NCBI GenBank assembly: GCA_023451825.1 | Contig: JAEXYA010000014.1 | Location: 62,001 to 126,000, forward strand | Source: Pseudomonadota bacterium | GTDB lineage: Bacteria > Pseudomonadota > Alphaproteobacteria > Rhizobiales > Xanthobacteraceae | Direction of reading: 5' to 3' | Length of the DNA: 64,000 nt | In this document: piece by piece, positions 52,540 to 63,200 of the stretch | Layout: every line of letters begins with the position of its first letter | Position numbering within the stretch: the stretch's first letter is position 1 | Translations under genes and position numbers: made by a program | The notes under the pieces: generated by a model | Databases searched by the model: none | Seen by the model: the letters and a program-made list of their open reading frames with translations, nothing else | What the model was told of the DNA's origin: nothing

Positions 52540-53619
52540 CTACATCTGGTCGTAATCAATCACGATCCGCTCCGATACCGGATGCGCCTGGCAGGTCAGC
52601 ACGAAGCCGGCCTGCAGCTCCCATGGCTCCAGCGAATAGTTCACATCCATCTGCGCCTCGCCCTCCACCACCTTGGCGCGGCAGGTGCTGCACATGCCGC
52701 CCTTGCAGGCGTAAGGCAAATCCATGCCGGCGCGCAGCGCGGCGTCGAGCACCGTTTCGCCCTCCACCATCGGCACGTCCTTGCGCTTGCCGTCGACGAT
52801 TAGCGAGGCCAGCGCCTTCGGAGGCGCCTCCGGCAGCACGATGGCTTTCGGCCGCGGCTTGCCGCCGAGCCCGGAGACGAAGCGCTCCACATGCACGCGC
52901 TCTTCGGCAATGCCGAGTTCGCTGCAGGTGGCCGCGATCTCCTCGCTCATCGCCACCGGCCCGCAGATGAAGACGTGGTCGATCGCCTGCGCCGGCACCA
53001 TGGCGCGCAGTAGCACCGACACCTTTTCGCGGTCGAGACGGCCATTCAGGATCGGCAGATCCTGCTCCTCCTGCGACAGCACGTGGAACACCGACAGCCG
53101 CCCCATGAAGCGATCCTTCAGTTCCTCCAGCGCCTGGCGGAACAGCATGCCGGACGTGGTGCGGTTGCCGTAGAACAGGAAGAAACGGCTCTTCGGTTCG
53201 CGCGCCAGCACGCCACGGATGATCGACATGATCGGCGTGATACCCGACCCGGCCGCAAAGCCCACATGGATGCGCGCATCATCCGGCGCATGCGTCACGC
53301 CAAAGCGGCCGGTGGGCGTCATGACGTCGAGTTCGTCGCCCGCCTTCAGGTGATCCAGTGCCCAGCTCGAAAACGCGCCGCCATCGACCTTCTTCACGGC
53401 AATCCGCAATTCGCGATCATCCGGGCTCGAACAGATCGAATAGGAGCGCCGCACTTCCTCGCCGTCCATCGTGGTGCGCAGCGTCAGATACTGGCCGGGC
53501 GCGAAGGAATAGTCGCCGGCGAGGTCGGCGGGAATCGCAAAGGTCATCGACACTGCATCGGATGTTTCGCGGCGCAGGTCGTCGACGGCAAGGCGATGGA
53601 ATTTCGGCGTATGAGACAT
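52540..53619 (-). CDS. paaE: Phenylacetyl-CoA epoxidase reductase subunit
   Basis: 359 residues. Ferredoxin-NADP reductase-type FAD domain (about 8-105, RRSYSICSSPDDRELRI), NAD(P) domain (GITPIMSIIRGVLAR, then GPVAMSEEIAATC), and a plant-type [2Fe-2S] domain with Cys305, Cys310, Cys313 and Cys343 (CKGGMCSTCRAK, VLTCQA). It transfers electrons from NADPH to the PaaABC(D) di-iron oxygenase. Last gene of the minus-strand operon. Confidence 0.95.
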   Translation of the reverse strand: MSHTPKFHRLAVDDLRRETSDAVSMTFAIPADLAGDYSFAPGQYLTLRTTMDGEEVRRSYSICSSPDDRELRIAVKKVDGGAFSSWALDHLKAGDELDVMTPTGRFGVTHAPDDARIHVGFAAGSGITPIMSIIRGVLAREPKSRFFLFYGNRTTSGMLFRQALEELKDRFMGRLSVFHVLSQEEQDLPILNGRLDREKVSVLLRAMVPAQAIDHVFICGPVAMSEEIAATCSELGIAEERVHVERFVSGLGGKPRPKAIVLPEAPPKALASLIVDGKRKDVPMVEGETVLDAALRAGMDLPYACKGGMCSTCRAKVVEGEAQMDVNYSLEPWELQAGFVLTCQAHPVSERIVIDYDQM

Positions 53620-53630
53620 CGCACTATTCC

Positions 53631-54134
53631 CTAATGGCATTTGAAGTAATCGAACGGCTCGCGACAGCTCTTGCAGCGCCACAGCGCCTTGCAGGAGGTC
53701 GAGCCGAATTCGGACAGCACCTCGGTGTCGATCGCGCCGCATTGCGGACAGGCCACCTGCTGCTCGCCGAACAATGCACGGCGTCCGCCGCCCCGCTGCG
53801 GCGGCGCGATGCCGTAATCCTTCAGCTTGCGGCGGCCTTCGTCGCTCATCCAGTCCGTGGTCCAGGCCGGCGACAGCACCGTGGTCACCACCGGCTTTGC
53901 GATCCCCTCGCGCGCCAGCGCCAGCTCGATCTCCAGCGCGATCATGTTCATGGCGGGACAGCCCGAATAAGTCGGCGTGATCGTCACCTCGACCTGCCCG
54001 TCCACCACAGCGATATCGCGGAGCACGCCGAGATCCGCGATGGTCAGCACCGGAATCTCCGGGTCCGCCACCTGCGCCGCCGCCGCCCAGGCGACCGCGC
54101 GCAAATTACTGTCGCTGGTGGCGGCCGCTACCAT
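53631..54134 (-). CDS. paaD: Phenylacetyl-CoA epoxidase maturation subunit
   Basis: 167 residues. The N-terminal MIP18/DUF59-like domain (about 15-85: VADPEIPVLTIADLGVLRDI, TPTYSGCPAMNMIALEIE) is followed by a C-terminal zinc-ribbon-like tail with CPQCG and CKSC pairs. PaaD is needed for epoxidase activity, probably in Fe-S or di-iron assembly. Its start overlaps the paaC stop by seven bases. Confidence 0.94.
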   Translation of the reverse strand: MVAAATSDSNLRAVAWAAAAQVADPEIPVLTIADLGVLRDIAVVDGQVEVTITPTYSGCPAMNMIALEIELALAREGIAKPVVTTVLSPAWTTDWMSDEGRRKLKDYGIAPPQRGGGRRALFGEQQVACPQCGAIDTEVLSEFGSTSCKALWRCKSCREPFDYFKCH

Positions 54135-54904
54135 GTCGCGCCGGGGAACGAGCGCTGCAGCGATTGCAGCTCGCTCAGGAGATGTCCGAGATGTTCGCTG
54201 TGATGGCCGGAACGTCCGCCCTTCTGCATCCAGTCGCGCGCCGGCAGTTTCAGCGTCGCCGTCTGCACCACATCATTGACGGTGGCGCTCCACGCCGAAC
54301 GCAGGCTTTCGGGATCGATCACCACACCGTCGGCAATCAGGCTGCGGTCGCTGTCATCGACATGGAACAGCTCGCCGGTGAAAGCCCAGAGATCGTCAAG
54401 CGCCTCCTGAGCGCGGCGATGGCTTTCCGCGGTGCCATCACCGAGGCGGATCACCCATTCGGACGAATGCCGCAAATGATAAGCGCTTTCCTTCTCGGAC
54501 TTCGCAGCAATCGCCGCTAGCGTCGCGTCGGGCGAAGTCATCATCGCCCGCCAATAGAGATCGGCGAAGGCGGAATACAGGAACTGGCGGATGATGGTGC
54601 GGGCGAAATCGCCATTCGGCTGCTCCACCAACAGCAGATTGCGATACTGGCGGACATCGCGCAGGTAAGCGAGGCGATCCTCGTCATTGCCCGCGCCTTC
54701 GACCCTACCCGCATAGCTGTAGAGTTCGCGCGCCTGGCCGATCAGATCGAGGCCCATATTGGCGAGCGCCATATCCTCTTCGAGCATCGGCGCATGGCCG
54801 CACCATTCGGACAGCCGATGGCCGAGGATCAGCGCATCGTCCGCGCGGCGCAGCGCATAGAGGACGAGCGGACTTTCATTGACGGTGATGGACCCGACAG
54901 CCAT
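54128..54904 (-). CDS. paaC: Phenylacetyl-CoA epoxidase structural subunit
   Basis: 258 residues with ATG 54904 (ATG 54913 is an alternative). Ferritin-like helical protein that pairs with PaaA but lacks a metal centre: WCGHAPMLEEDMALANMGLD, YLRDVRQYRNLLLVEQPNGD, and WMQKGGRSGHHSEHLGHLLS near the C-terminus are the PaaC hallmarks. It scaffolds the catalytic subunit. Start and stop are close to paaB and paaD. Confidence 0.94.
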   Translation of the reverse strand: MAVGSITVNESPLVLYALRRADDALILGHRLSEWCGHAPMLEEDMALANMGLDLIGQARELYSYAGRVEGAGNDEDRLAYLRDVRQYRNLLLVEQPNGDFARTIIRQFLYSAFADLYWRAMMTSPDATLAAIAAKSEKESAYHLRHSSEWVIRLGDGTAESHRRAQEALDDLWAFTGELFHVDDSDRSLIADGVVIDPESLRSAWSATVNDVVQTATLKLPARDWMQKGGRSGHHSEHLGHLLSELQSLQRSFPGATW

Positions 54905-54918
54905 GACGATCATCCCGC

Positions 54919-55206
54919 TCACATATGCCCGACTTCGTCCGGCACCTCGTAGAAGGTCGGATGCCGATAGGCCTTCGACAGCGACGGCTCGAACATCATG
55001 TCCTTCTCGGCCGGATCGGACGCGACGATGGCGTTGGACGGGATGATCCAGATCGACATGCCCTCGCCGCGGCGGGTGTAGACGTCGCGCGCGGCCTGCA
55101 TCGCCAGCGTGGCATCGGCGGCATGCACCGATCCCACGTGCTTGTGCGCGAGGCCGTTGCGGCTGCGGATGAAGACTTCCCAAAGCTGGCTGTTCGGCGT
55201 GCTCAT
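54919..55206 (-). CDS. paaB: Phenylacetyl-CoA epoxidase subunit B
   Basis: 95 residues from ATG 55206. PaaB hallmarks: WEVFIRSRNGLAHKHVGSVH, then AARDVYTRRGEGMSIWIIPS, and the C-terminal YRHPTFYEVPDEVGHM. It bridges PaaAC heterodimers in the epoxidase complex. Confidence 0.95.
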   Translation of the reverse strand: MSTPNSQLWEVFIRSRNGLAHKHVGSVHAADATLAMQAARDVYTRRGEGMSIWIIPSNAIVASDPAEKDMMFEPSLSKAYRHPTFYEVPDEVGHM

Positions 55207-55223
55207 GGTTTGGTCCTTACGGC

Positions 55224-56216
55224 TCAAGCAGCAATGTCGGCGCGGCGCGCGCGCTGTTTCTCGGCATAGGCCTCTGCGGCCTCGCGCACCCAGGCGCCGT
55301 CGTCGTGGGCCTTGCGACGCGCCGCCATGCGATCGCGATTGCAGGGGCCGTTGCCCGCCAGCACCTGCTGGAATTCGCTCCAGTCGATGGCGCCGTAATC
55401 CCAGTGGCCGGTCGCCTCGTTCCAGTTAAGGTCCGGGTCCGGCAAGGTCAGGCCGAGATACTGCGCCTGTGGCACCGTGGCATCGACGAATTTCTGGCGC
55501 AGCTCGTCATTGGAGAAGCGCTTGATCTTCCAGCGCGTGGACTGGTCGCTGTGCTGGCTCTCGCTGTCCGGCGGACCGAACATCATCAGGCACGGCCACC
55601 ACCAGCGATCGAGCGCGCTCTGCGCCATCGCTTTCTGCTCCGCACTGCCCTGCGCCAATGCGACCATGATTTCGTAGCCCTGGCGCTGATGAAACGACTC
55701 TTCCTTGCAGACGCGGATCATCGCGCGCGCATAGGGCCCGTAGGAGCAGCGGCAGAGCGGGATCTGGTTCATGATGGCCGCGCCATCGACCAGCCAGCCG
55801 ATGGCGCCGATATCGGCCCAGGTCAGCGTCGGATAGTTGAAGATGGAGGAATACTTCGCCTTCCCGCTGAGCATCTGGTCGATCAGTTCCTCGCGCGAGG
55901 TGCCGAGCGTTTCTGCTGCCGCGTAGAGATAGAGGCCGTGGCCGCATTCGTCCTGCACCTTGGCGAGCAGCGCGGCCTTGCGGCGCAATGTCGGCGCGCG
56001 GGTGATCCAGTTGCCCTCGGGCAGCATGCCGACGATTTCCGAATGGGCGTGCTGGGAGATCTGCCGGGTCAGCGTGCGGCGATAGGCCTCCGGCATCCAG
56101 TCATTGGCCTCGATGCGCTCTTCGGCGGCAACGCGCACCTCGAAACGCGCCAGCTTGGCAGCGTCATCGACATGACGGTCCTCGGCCTGCGCCGCATTCA
56201 GGGCTTGCGTGTACAT
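55224..56216 (-). CDS. paaA: Phenylacetyl-CoA epoxidase catalytic subunit
   Basis: 330 residues from ATG 56216. Di-iron ligands are visible in two E-x-x-H pairs: QDECGHGLYLYAAAE and CKEESFHQRQGYE. FKNYPTLTW-like INYPTLTWADIGAIGW (here FNYPTLTWADIGAIGW) and DWSEFQQVLAGNGPCNRDRM are PaaA-specific. It inserts one oxygen into the aromatic ring of phenylacetyl-CoA to give the 1,2-epoxide. GGGAGG lies seven bases before the ATG. First gene of the operon. Confidence 0.96.
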   Translation of the reverse strand: MYTQALNAAQAEDRHVDDAAKLARFEVRVAAEERIEANDWMPEAYRRTLTRQISQHAHSEIVGMLPEGNWITRAPTLRRKAALLAKVQDECGHGLYLYAAAETLGTSREELIDQMLSGKAKYSSIFNYPTLTWADIGAIGWLVDGAAIMNQIPLCRCSYGPYARAMIRVCKEESFHQRQGYEIMVALAQGSAEQKAMAQSALDRWWWPCLMMFGPPDSESQHSDQSTRWKIKRFSNDELRQKFVDATVPQAQYLGLTLPDPDLNWNEATGHWDYGAIDWSEFQQVLAGNGPCNRDRMAARRKAHDDGAWVREAAEAYAEKQRARRADIAA

Positions 56217-56223
56217 GCCCGAT

Positions 56224-56286
56224 CCTCCCGTTTTGTTACCTCCTAATATATAACATTTATAATCGTTCGCAACTATTTTCTGTAAC
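56224..56286 (-). promoter_or_regulatory. paaA promoter with inverted GTTAC/GTAAC boxes
   Basis: On the minus strand TTGCGA (56267-56272), 16 bases, TATATT (56245-56250) make a good sigma-70-type promoter, followed by GGGAGG at 56224-56229. GTTAC (56235-56239) and GTAAC (56282-56286) are inverted copies enclosing it. PaaX, encoded just upstream, may act here (inference). Confidence 0.55.
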
Positions 56287-56295
56287 ATAAACCTA

Positions 56296-57168
56296 TCAGG
56301 CGTCGGCGAACCGGGTTCCCAGAGTGGTATCCGGCGCCGGCATTTTGCCGGTCGCGCTTTCACCGAAGGCGTCGAGCCATTGCTCGGACGCCGGCAGCAG
56401 CGCCTGATAGATGCGCGCGCAAAGCGCCCTTGCCTCCGTCGCCGGCCAGTCGGCGGGCAGCAGCGCCCCCGGCAACAGCGGGTCGCGCAGCAGCACACGA
56501 CGATACTGATGGATGAGCAGCACGCGGGCGAGAACCGCATCGGCAGGTGACAGTTGCTCCGATCCGCCGAGCCATGTTTGCAGCGGCGTGAACGCATCAA
56601 TGAAATCGCGATAGGCGCCGCCGATACCGGCCAACGGCCATGCCTCGCCAATCAAACGTCGTCCCATCTCATCGCTTGCGAAGACATCGAGCCGGATCAC
56701 ATCGCCTGCCGCCGCGGGCACCGGTACGCCCGCCGGTGCAACCCAGATACCGGGCATCGGACTACCGAAACCCGCCTCACCCAGCGCCGCACGCGACGAC
56801 TCGCGATCCGCGCCATTGCCGATCAGCAGCAGTTCGAGACGGCCTTCCCAGTCGCTGGCATGCGCCTGATAGACATGGCGGACGCCGCTCTCGAACCGTT
56901 CCCGCCCATCGGCGGCGAGCTTGTAGTAGCTCTTGCGCCCGATTTTCTCGCGTTCGAGCCAGCCATCCGCCGCCAGCCGCGACATCGCCGTGCGCACCAC
57001 ACCGCCATCGATGGCGAGCAGTTCGAGGAAAGCCAGAAGCGTCCCCAGCCACACCGACCCGCCACGCGGCAGGATGGCGTCACCATAGAAGGTGATGATG
57101 AGGGATCCCGTCCGGGATGGCTCACTCTTGAATCGATCGACGATGGATGTGAGGGGATTCTGGTTCAT
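56296..57168 (-). CDS. paaX: PaaX-family transcriptional repressor
   Basis: 290 residues from ATG 57168. N-terminal winged helix (about 15-85): SLIITFYGDAILPRGGSVWL, then VRTAMSRLAADGWLEREKIG and SYYKLAADGRERFESG. The C-terminal half includes the PaaX domain DAFTPLQTWL... LLIHQYRRVLLRDPLLPGAL. PaaX represses paa operons until phenylacetyl-CoA binds. Its stop is 80 bases from paaA, same strand, so it may share control with paaABCDE. A TetR PaaR-like gene in the same cluster gives a second regulator. Confidence 0.93.
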   Translation of the reverse strand: MNQNPLTSIVDRFKSEPSRTGSLIITFYGDAILPRGGSVWLGTLLAFLELLAIDGGVVRTAMSRLAADGWLEREKIGRKSYYKLAADGRERFESGVRHVYQAHASDWEGRLELLLIGNGADRESSRAALGEAGFGSPMPGIWVAPAGVPVPAAAGDVIRLDVFASDEMGRRLIGEAWPLAGIGGAYRDFIDAFTPLQTWLGGSEQLSPADAVLARVLLIHQYRRVLLRDPLLPGALLPADWPATEARALCARIYQALLPASEQWLDAFGESATGKMPAPDTTLGTRFADA

Positions 57169-57290
57169 CCTCCTACGTATGCCAACATTGTCACGGTCGC
57201 CAACCTCGATGTTTTCCAATCTTGCAACGTCAAAGGGCATCCGCGATGAACGGATGCTCTTCCAGTTTGCGTCGATGCGGGCGCGGCGGC

Positions 57291-60200
57291 CTATCGCGTA
57301 GCGAGTTGCTTCCTCTCCGTCTCCGACAGCGCGCGCAGCTCCGCCTCGTTCAGTTCACCGACACCGACCACCTGGAACGCGCTGTCGTGATTGTAGCTGC
57401 GCTGCGACCGCTGCGATGGCTTCTCGTCTTCATCCGCCGGCCTCGGCGCTTCACCGCCGCCATAGCCAAGCACCTCGACGATGATCACCGACGGAGCGTT
57501 GTTGGCTGCTGCTTGCGGCGCCGCCGTCTGTTGCGAGGCCGCCGCTGCATTGGAGGTCGATAGCGACGCGCTGATGCTGGGCGCCTGCACGGTCGGGATG
57601 CCCGCGCTGCTTCCCTGCACCTGGATATTGGCGGCATTGATGATCTGCAGCGCCGCCAGATTGACGTTGCCGGAGACGCGGATACCCGCCTCACCCGCAT
57701 CGATGGTGCCGAGCGGCGCGATCAGGTCGATATCGCCCGCCGGGATTTCGGGCAGCGGATTGAGCGTGGCGATGCCGGCGCCGGCCGACGTCGCCTGCGA
57801 CGATAGTTTGGCGCGGCCATATTTGTCGTATTCGCGCTTCGGCGGCGTATAGACCGTGGTGGTCTTGGAGCCACGGCCGGCATTGATGTCGCCCTCCGAT
57901 GACCATGCCAGGATATTGCCGCCGAACGTCGTCATGATACGCGACAGGCCGAGCAACAGGCTCTTCTGCGCATAGACCTCAATATCACCCGCGCCCTGGG
58001 TGACGAGACCGGCCTTGTCGGTTGGCGGGAGACCTTCGACACCAATCACGATCTGGCCGCCCGGCGCCAGCAAGCGGATGTCGCCGCCGGACAGCGTGCG
58101 CAACGCGCCGTCACGCTTCTTGATCACGTCTTTGCCGGTGGAAAGATCGCGCTCGGTATATTCGCCGCTGAACGTGGTGATATCGCCGTTGCGCGAAATT
58201 GTCTGCCCCGCCGCATCGCGCTCGGGGAACAGTGTTGCGATCGCCTCGCGGCCACGCAGATAGCTGCCAAACCGCGCACTGTTCGTATCGTTATATTCGC
58301 GGCCGCCGGCTTTCAGTTCGGCGAAATACACATCGCGCAAGAATATGTGTTGCTGCTCCGGCGCAAGCGCGGCCAAGTAAGCTCGCGCCTCCGCATCAGA
58401 GCCGGCAAAGCCGTAACGCTGCTTCAGCCAGGCGGCGAGCTCGGTCTCATAAGTTTTCGCCACCTTGCCCGCTTGATCGGCCAACGGCGTGCCTGACACC
58501 GCGAGATTTGCGGGATCGAGATAGCGGGCGGCGAACGCCTTGTAGTCCGGCCCCGCCACACCAACGCCGGCCAGCATCGCGATATCGACGCCCGGCCTGA
58601 CATCACCGGCGACGATCGCACCCAAGCTGGTGATCGCGCCCTTGTCGGCCTGATAGATATTGCGGCCGGCATAAATCTCGAGCGCGCCGGGGCCGGCTAT
58701 ATCGAAATTGACGTTCATGATGTCGCGGCCCGCGGCAAGGACCGATACGTCATTGCTGTAGCTGTGAACGATCAGATCGCCGCGCGTTCGGCTGCCGTCA
58801 TAGTAACTTTCCCGAATCGCACCCGGCGTCAGGCCGGCACCGACGATGTCGCGACCGGCACGCACCATCAGGGGGCCGGAGCCGCTATACCAGATGCGCG
58901 TGCCCAACACGTTGGTCAGTATCTCGCCCGTCAACAGACCAAGCACGTCGCCGGTGCCTGCATAGAAGCGAACCGGATCGGCGTCTTCCGCACGACCGAC
59001 CGGGATGGTGGCGGTGTTCGGACCGAAGACGAACAACGACGTGGGAATGATCGTGCCTCCAGCCGTCGTGCCGGTGAAGGAGCCATTGGTGACCAGGTTT
59101 TTGCCGGCGATGGTAGTCTCGCGGCTCGCAAAGGCCGGATTGAACGGGGTTGGCAGCAGCGTGCCGGTGCCGGACAGTGTGAAACCATATTGGCCGGCAT
59201 AGATCGAATTGCCCGCCATCATCTCCAACGTGCCGTGAAGCGACGGCGCCAGAGTGACCGTCGGAAACGGGTTGGTGCCACTGGTGCGCATGAAGGACAG
59301 CGCGCTCAGGCCGTAATAGATGCTGCCGTTGAGCGCCGCGGCGCGCAAGGTTGGTGGATAGAGATAGGTGCCATCGACCATGTTTTGATCGGTGCTTAAA
59401 TTCAGACCGCGGAAGTTTGTATCCCATCCCTCGCCCGTAGAGGTCGATGGAGTGAGATTGCCGCCTGCTGCGATGAGGTTGATGGCGGTGTTGTCGGTCC
59501 AGAGCGAGAACCAGCTCTCGCCGCCGCCGACATAGTTGGTGCCGCCGGCCCGATAGGCCGAATTGCTTGGCGACACCGAGCGACCTGGATCGCCCGCGCC
59601 GCCCAGCACGAGATCGCCGCGGGTTTCCACAGTCATCACGGAGTCGCCCGGCACCAGCGTGATGCCGGAGCGAGCGTTGGACGACGACGGATTGAACGGA
59701 TCGATGCCACGCGGATCGTAGGTTTCCTTGATCACGCCATAGACGAGCTTGAGGCCGCCGATCGATTCCGCATTGAGATGCAAGGCGCCGCGCAAATCGA
59801 TCAGCGATCCCGTCAACACGTGTTTTTCGTTGCTATTGGTCAGCGTCAATTGCGGATTGAGCTGCCCGGCGATGCGCATATCGATATCGCCGCCGCCGGT
59901 CAGGGCCAGCGAGCCATCGGTTCCGACGCGGCCGGTGCTGCCCACGGCGACCACCAGGCCCTGACTGCGATTCCCCTCGTTCTGGTCGCCGCGCAGGGTA
60001 ATCGTGCCCGCCTCGCCGCCGACGCGGATGGCGACATTGCCCCCACCGAGCGCGCCGATGCCGGTGAAGCCGACGAGATCGGGGGTCTTGGCGGCATTCG
60101 ATACGTTCGAGTTCGCGACATAAGTGCCGAAATTGATCCACCACGAAGTCGGAATGGGCGTATCGACAGCTGTCGTGCCGGTGCCCTGGCGCCACAGCCA

Positions 60201-63200
60201 GTTTCCGGTCAGCACGGTCGACGGCCCGCCGAACTTTGACTTGCCATAGATGTCGCCGATCAGATTGCCGCCTGCCGTGATAGCGACATTGCCGCCATGG
60301 TCGGGATACCAGGCCTGATAGAGGTCGGTTGCCGCCTTGTAGTTATTGTCTGCCGTCGCAGAGCCTAGCAGCGTGCCGTCGGTCGTCATTCCACGTGCGC
60401 GGTTGTAGGCGGCATCGACCGTCAGCGCCGTACCAGCCGTATAGACGCCATAAAGCGACTCCATGCGGATATCGCCCGCCGCGGTCAGCGACAGATCGCC
60501 GGTGCCGGTGCGGATCACGCTGAAGGACGGCGCGGCATAGGTTGTCGTCGGCGGCATGCTGATGACGTCGAGATTACCCTGGCCCCATGTGGCAAAGTTG
60601 CTCGGCACGCCGAAATCCGCCCAAGGCGTATTCGCGGGAGCTTGATAGGCGACCGCAAGTTGGGATCTGGTAAGGCCGACCATCGTGGCTATCGTATATC
60701 CCGGAGGCGGGCCACCGTTCAGGCTCGCAATGCGGGTGGCGCCCTGCAATGTCACACCGAGTTCGATATTGCCTGTCGATGGCTGCCAGAAATTCAGCGA
60801 CAGGCCATAGGCGTCGACGAAATCCCGCCACGTCACGCCGGCGCCGCCGAGCATCATGACGATCTCGGACTCGGACTTTCCGATCAAGGCGCTGGCAGTA
60901 AGGCCAGGGTAATCGAACCCAAGCGCGGCAATGAGCGCCGTTGCGCCTGCCTGGCTCAGGTTTCTGAACTCGCCACCCGCGGCAGTCAGCGCGGCGTGGT
61001 GCGTGTCGCCGAGAACGATGCTGCCGCTGCCGAGCGTGTTGCGCGCTCGCACATCGGCCGAGCCGAGATCGGCACCTGCGGTAAGTTGCATGTCCCACGA
61101 CATCGTGCCAGCGCCAAGCATCGGGGCCACGGCCCAGTTCGCGCCCTGTCGGCCGGCGGTCGCGGTGCGTAGCTGGATGGAAGTGCCGCCCGGCAGCTTG
61201 ACGTCAGTCATGGTCGGAATGCGCGCGCCGGCCGCGAAATTGATCTGCACAGTCGAGGTCATGTTGATCGGCAGCGGCACGCCCTTCGGCCATGTCAACG
61301 GCGCGAAGAACCCATCTGCACGCAACACCGTGCCGATGCCGAGATGCATGCCCGCGGTCAACGTCACGCTGTCCGCAAGTACCGTGCCGGCAGCATATCT
61401 GACTGTGCCATCGGCATTGTAGACGGTGGCGCCGACCACGCCTGCCGCCATGATATAGTTTGCCACGAGCGTGGCGCGGACTGGCAGCACCGTGCCCGCC
61501 GGCATGGCCACGGTGTTACCGAATTGATCGACAAACCTGGCCTGCAGATTGTAGTCGAGCACGGCGCCCTTCTTGAACACCGAACCGGCATCGAGCGTCA
61601 CCGCGATGGGCAGGATCAGATCGCCGCCATAGGGCAGCACTCCCTGATCGAGTACCCAGCCATTGTCGTTATTGCTGGCCGGCGGCGGCGTGAAGCCATC
61701 ATTGATGCTGCCGCGGACATTCAGGTTGCCGCTGGCGCGGAAATTGATCGCGCCGGGCTCACCATAGCCGCGTGCCGGTGCATTCGCGTTTGGTCCATAG
61801 CGATAGCCGGACAGATCGAGATCGCCGGGAATAGTCAGATCGCCATTCGGATTGTCGGCGCTGATCTTGGCGACGATATCGACGCCCGGGCGCAGATGGT
61901 AGGTGCCGAGCCCCGCGAGCCGCACGCTCAGCGCGCCATTGCCGAGCGCGGCATTGATGAATGCGGTGCTGTGGCCGTGGATCGTATCGAGATAAGCCTG
62001 GGTGATTTCCTGCGGCTTGTGGCCAGTAACATCCGGCGCAGTCGCAACCGGCGCGTCGTCATACGTCCGATAGCCATAGACGGCGACCGACTTCGCCCCG
62101 GCGATCGATGGCGCGCCCTGAATGTCGATGGCAATATCATTGGTGCCCCGGCGCGGTGCGTTGAGCGCGAGCGTACCGCGCGCAACGCCGTCATTCTGAT
62201 ACAGGCCCGACCCGACGGCCACATCGGTGCCGGCCCGCAGATCGATTGCCGCATAGCCGGTAAGCGTGAGCATTCCATCGCGCGAGGTCAGATCGACCGT
62301 TGCACGGTTCGGCGCATCGATGATCAGGCCATAGCTGTCGAAGCGCAGGCTGGTCGCATGGGCGTCGAGCCTGCCATTGATGGTGAGGTCGTTCATCACC
62401 GCAAGACGGATGCTGCCGACCTGCACGCCGCTGGCATCGATGGTGCCGTTGACCGTCAGGCTTCCGCCGTCGAGGACGATTTCGACATTGCGGGCCTTGA
62501 CCTCGTTGCCGACGGTGAGATCCCCCTGCTTGATCTGGAAACGGCGGGCGCCGAACACCTCGCCCGCATTGAGGCGCGCATTGAGCCCGGCAAAATCGGC
62601 CAGCGTCTGCGCCTGCACGGTGATTTCGGCGGCATCATATGGCACGAGCGTGCCGCCGGCATCGTATTGACCGGACGCCGAGCCGCGGATCGTGCCATTG
62701 AGCGCAACGCCACCGGCGTTGCTGCCGAGCGCGGAGAATGTCGCCGTGCCGCCGCGGTTGTTTTGCGCCGACAGATCGATGAATGAACCAGACTCTTGGC
62801 GCAGATTGCCATTGGTGCTGGTCAGGACGAGATCGCCGCCCCAGCTATATTTGGTGACATCGAACATCTGCACGGCGCGGCCGGACAGATCAAGGCGTGC
62901 GCTGTCGCCGAGCACGATGTCGCCCGACGCCGTGACCACGAGACGGCCCGAGGGCAGCACTACGCTGGTGTCGATGCTGACATTGGTGCCCTTCAGCTCG
63001 ATCTTGGCGCCGAGCGCCTCGACCGGCGTGGCGGCGCCTCCGGTACCGACGATGCGGATATCGCCGCCCGCGGTGATGATGTTGCTGGATGCGGCAGCGC
63101 CGGTGACAAGCGGCGATGCAATGGTCAGGTTGCCGCCGGAATACTGATACCCAGTGACCGGATCATAGGCGCCGCGCTGGTGATACACACCGAGCGTGCT

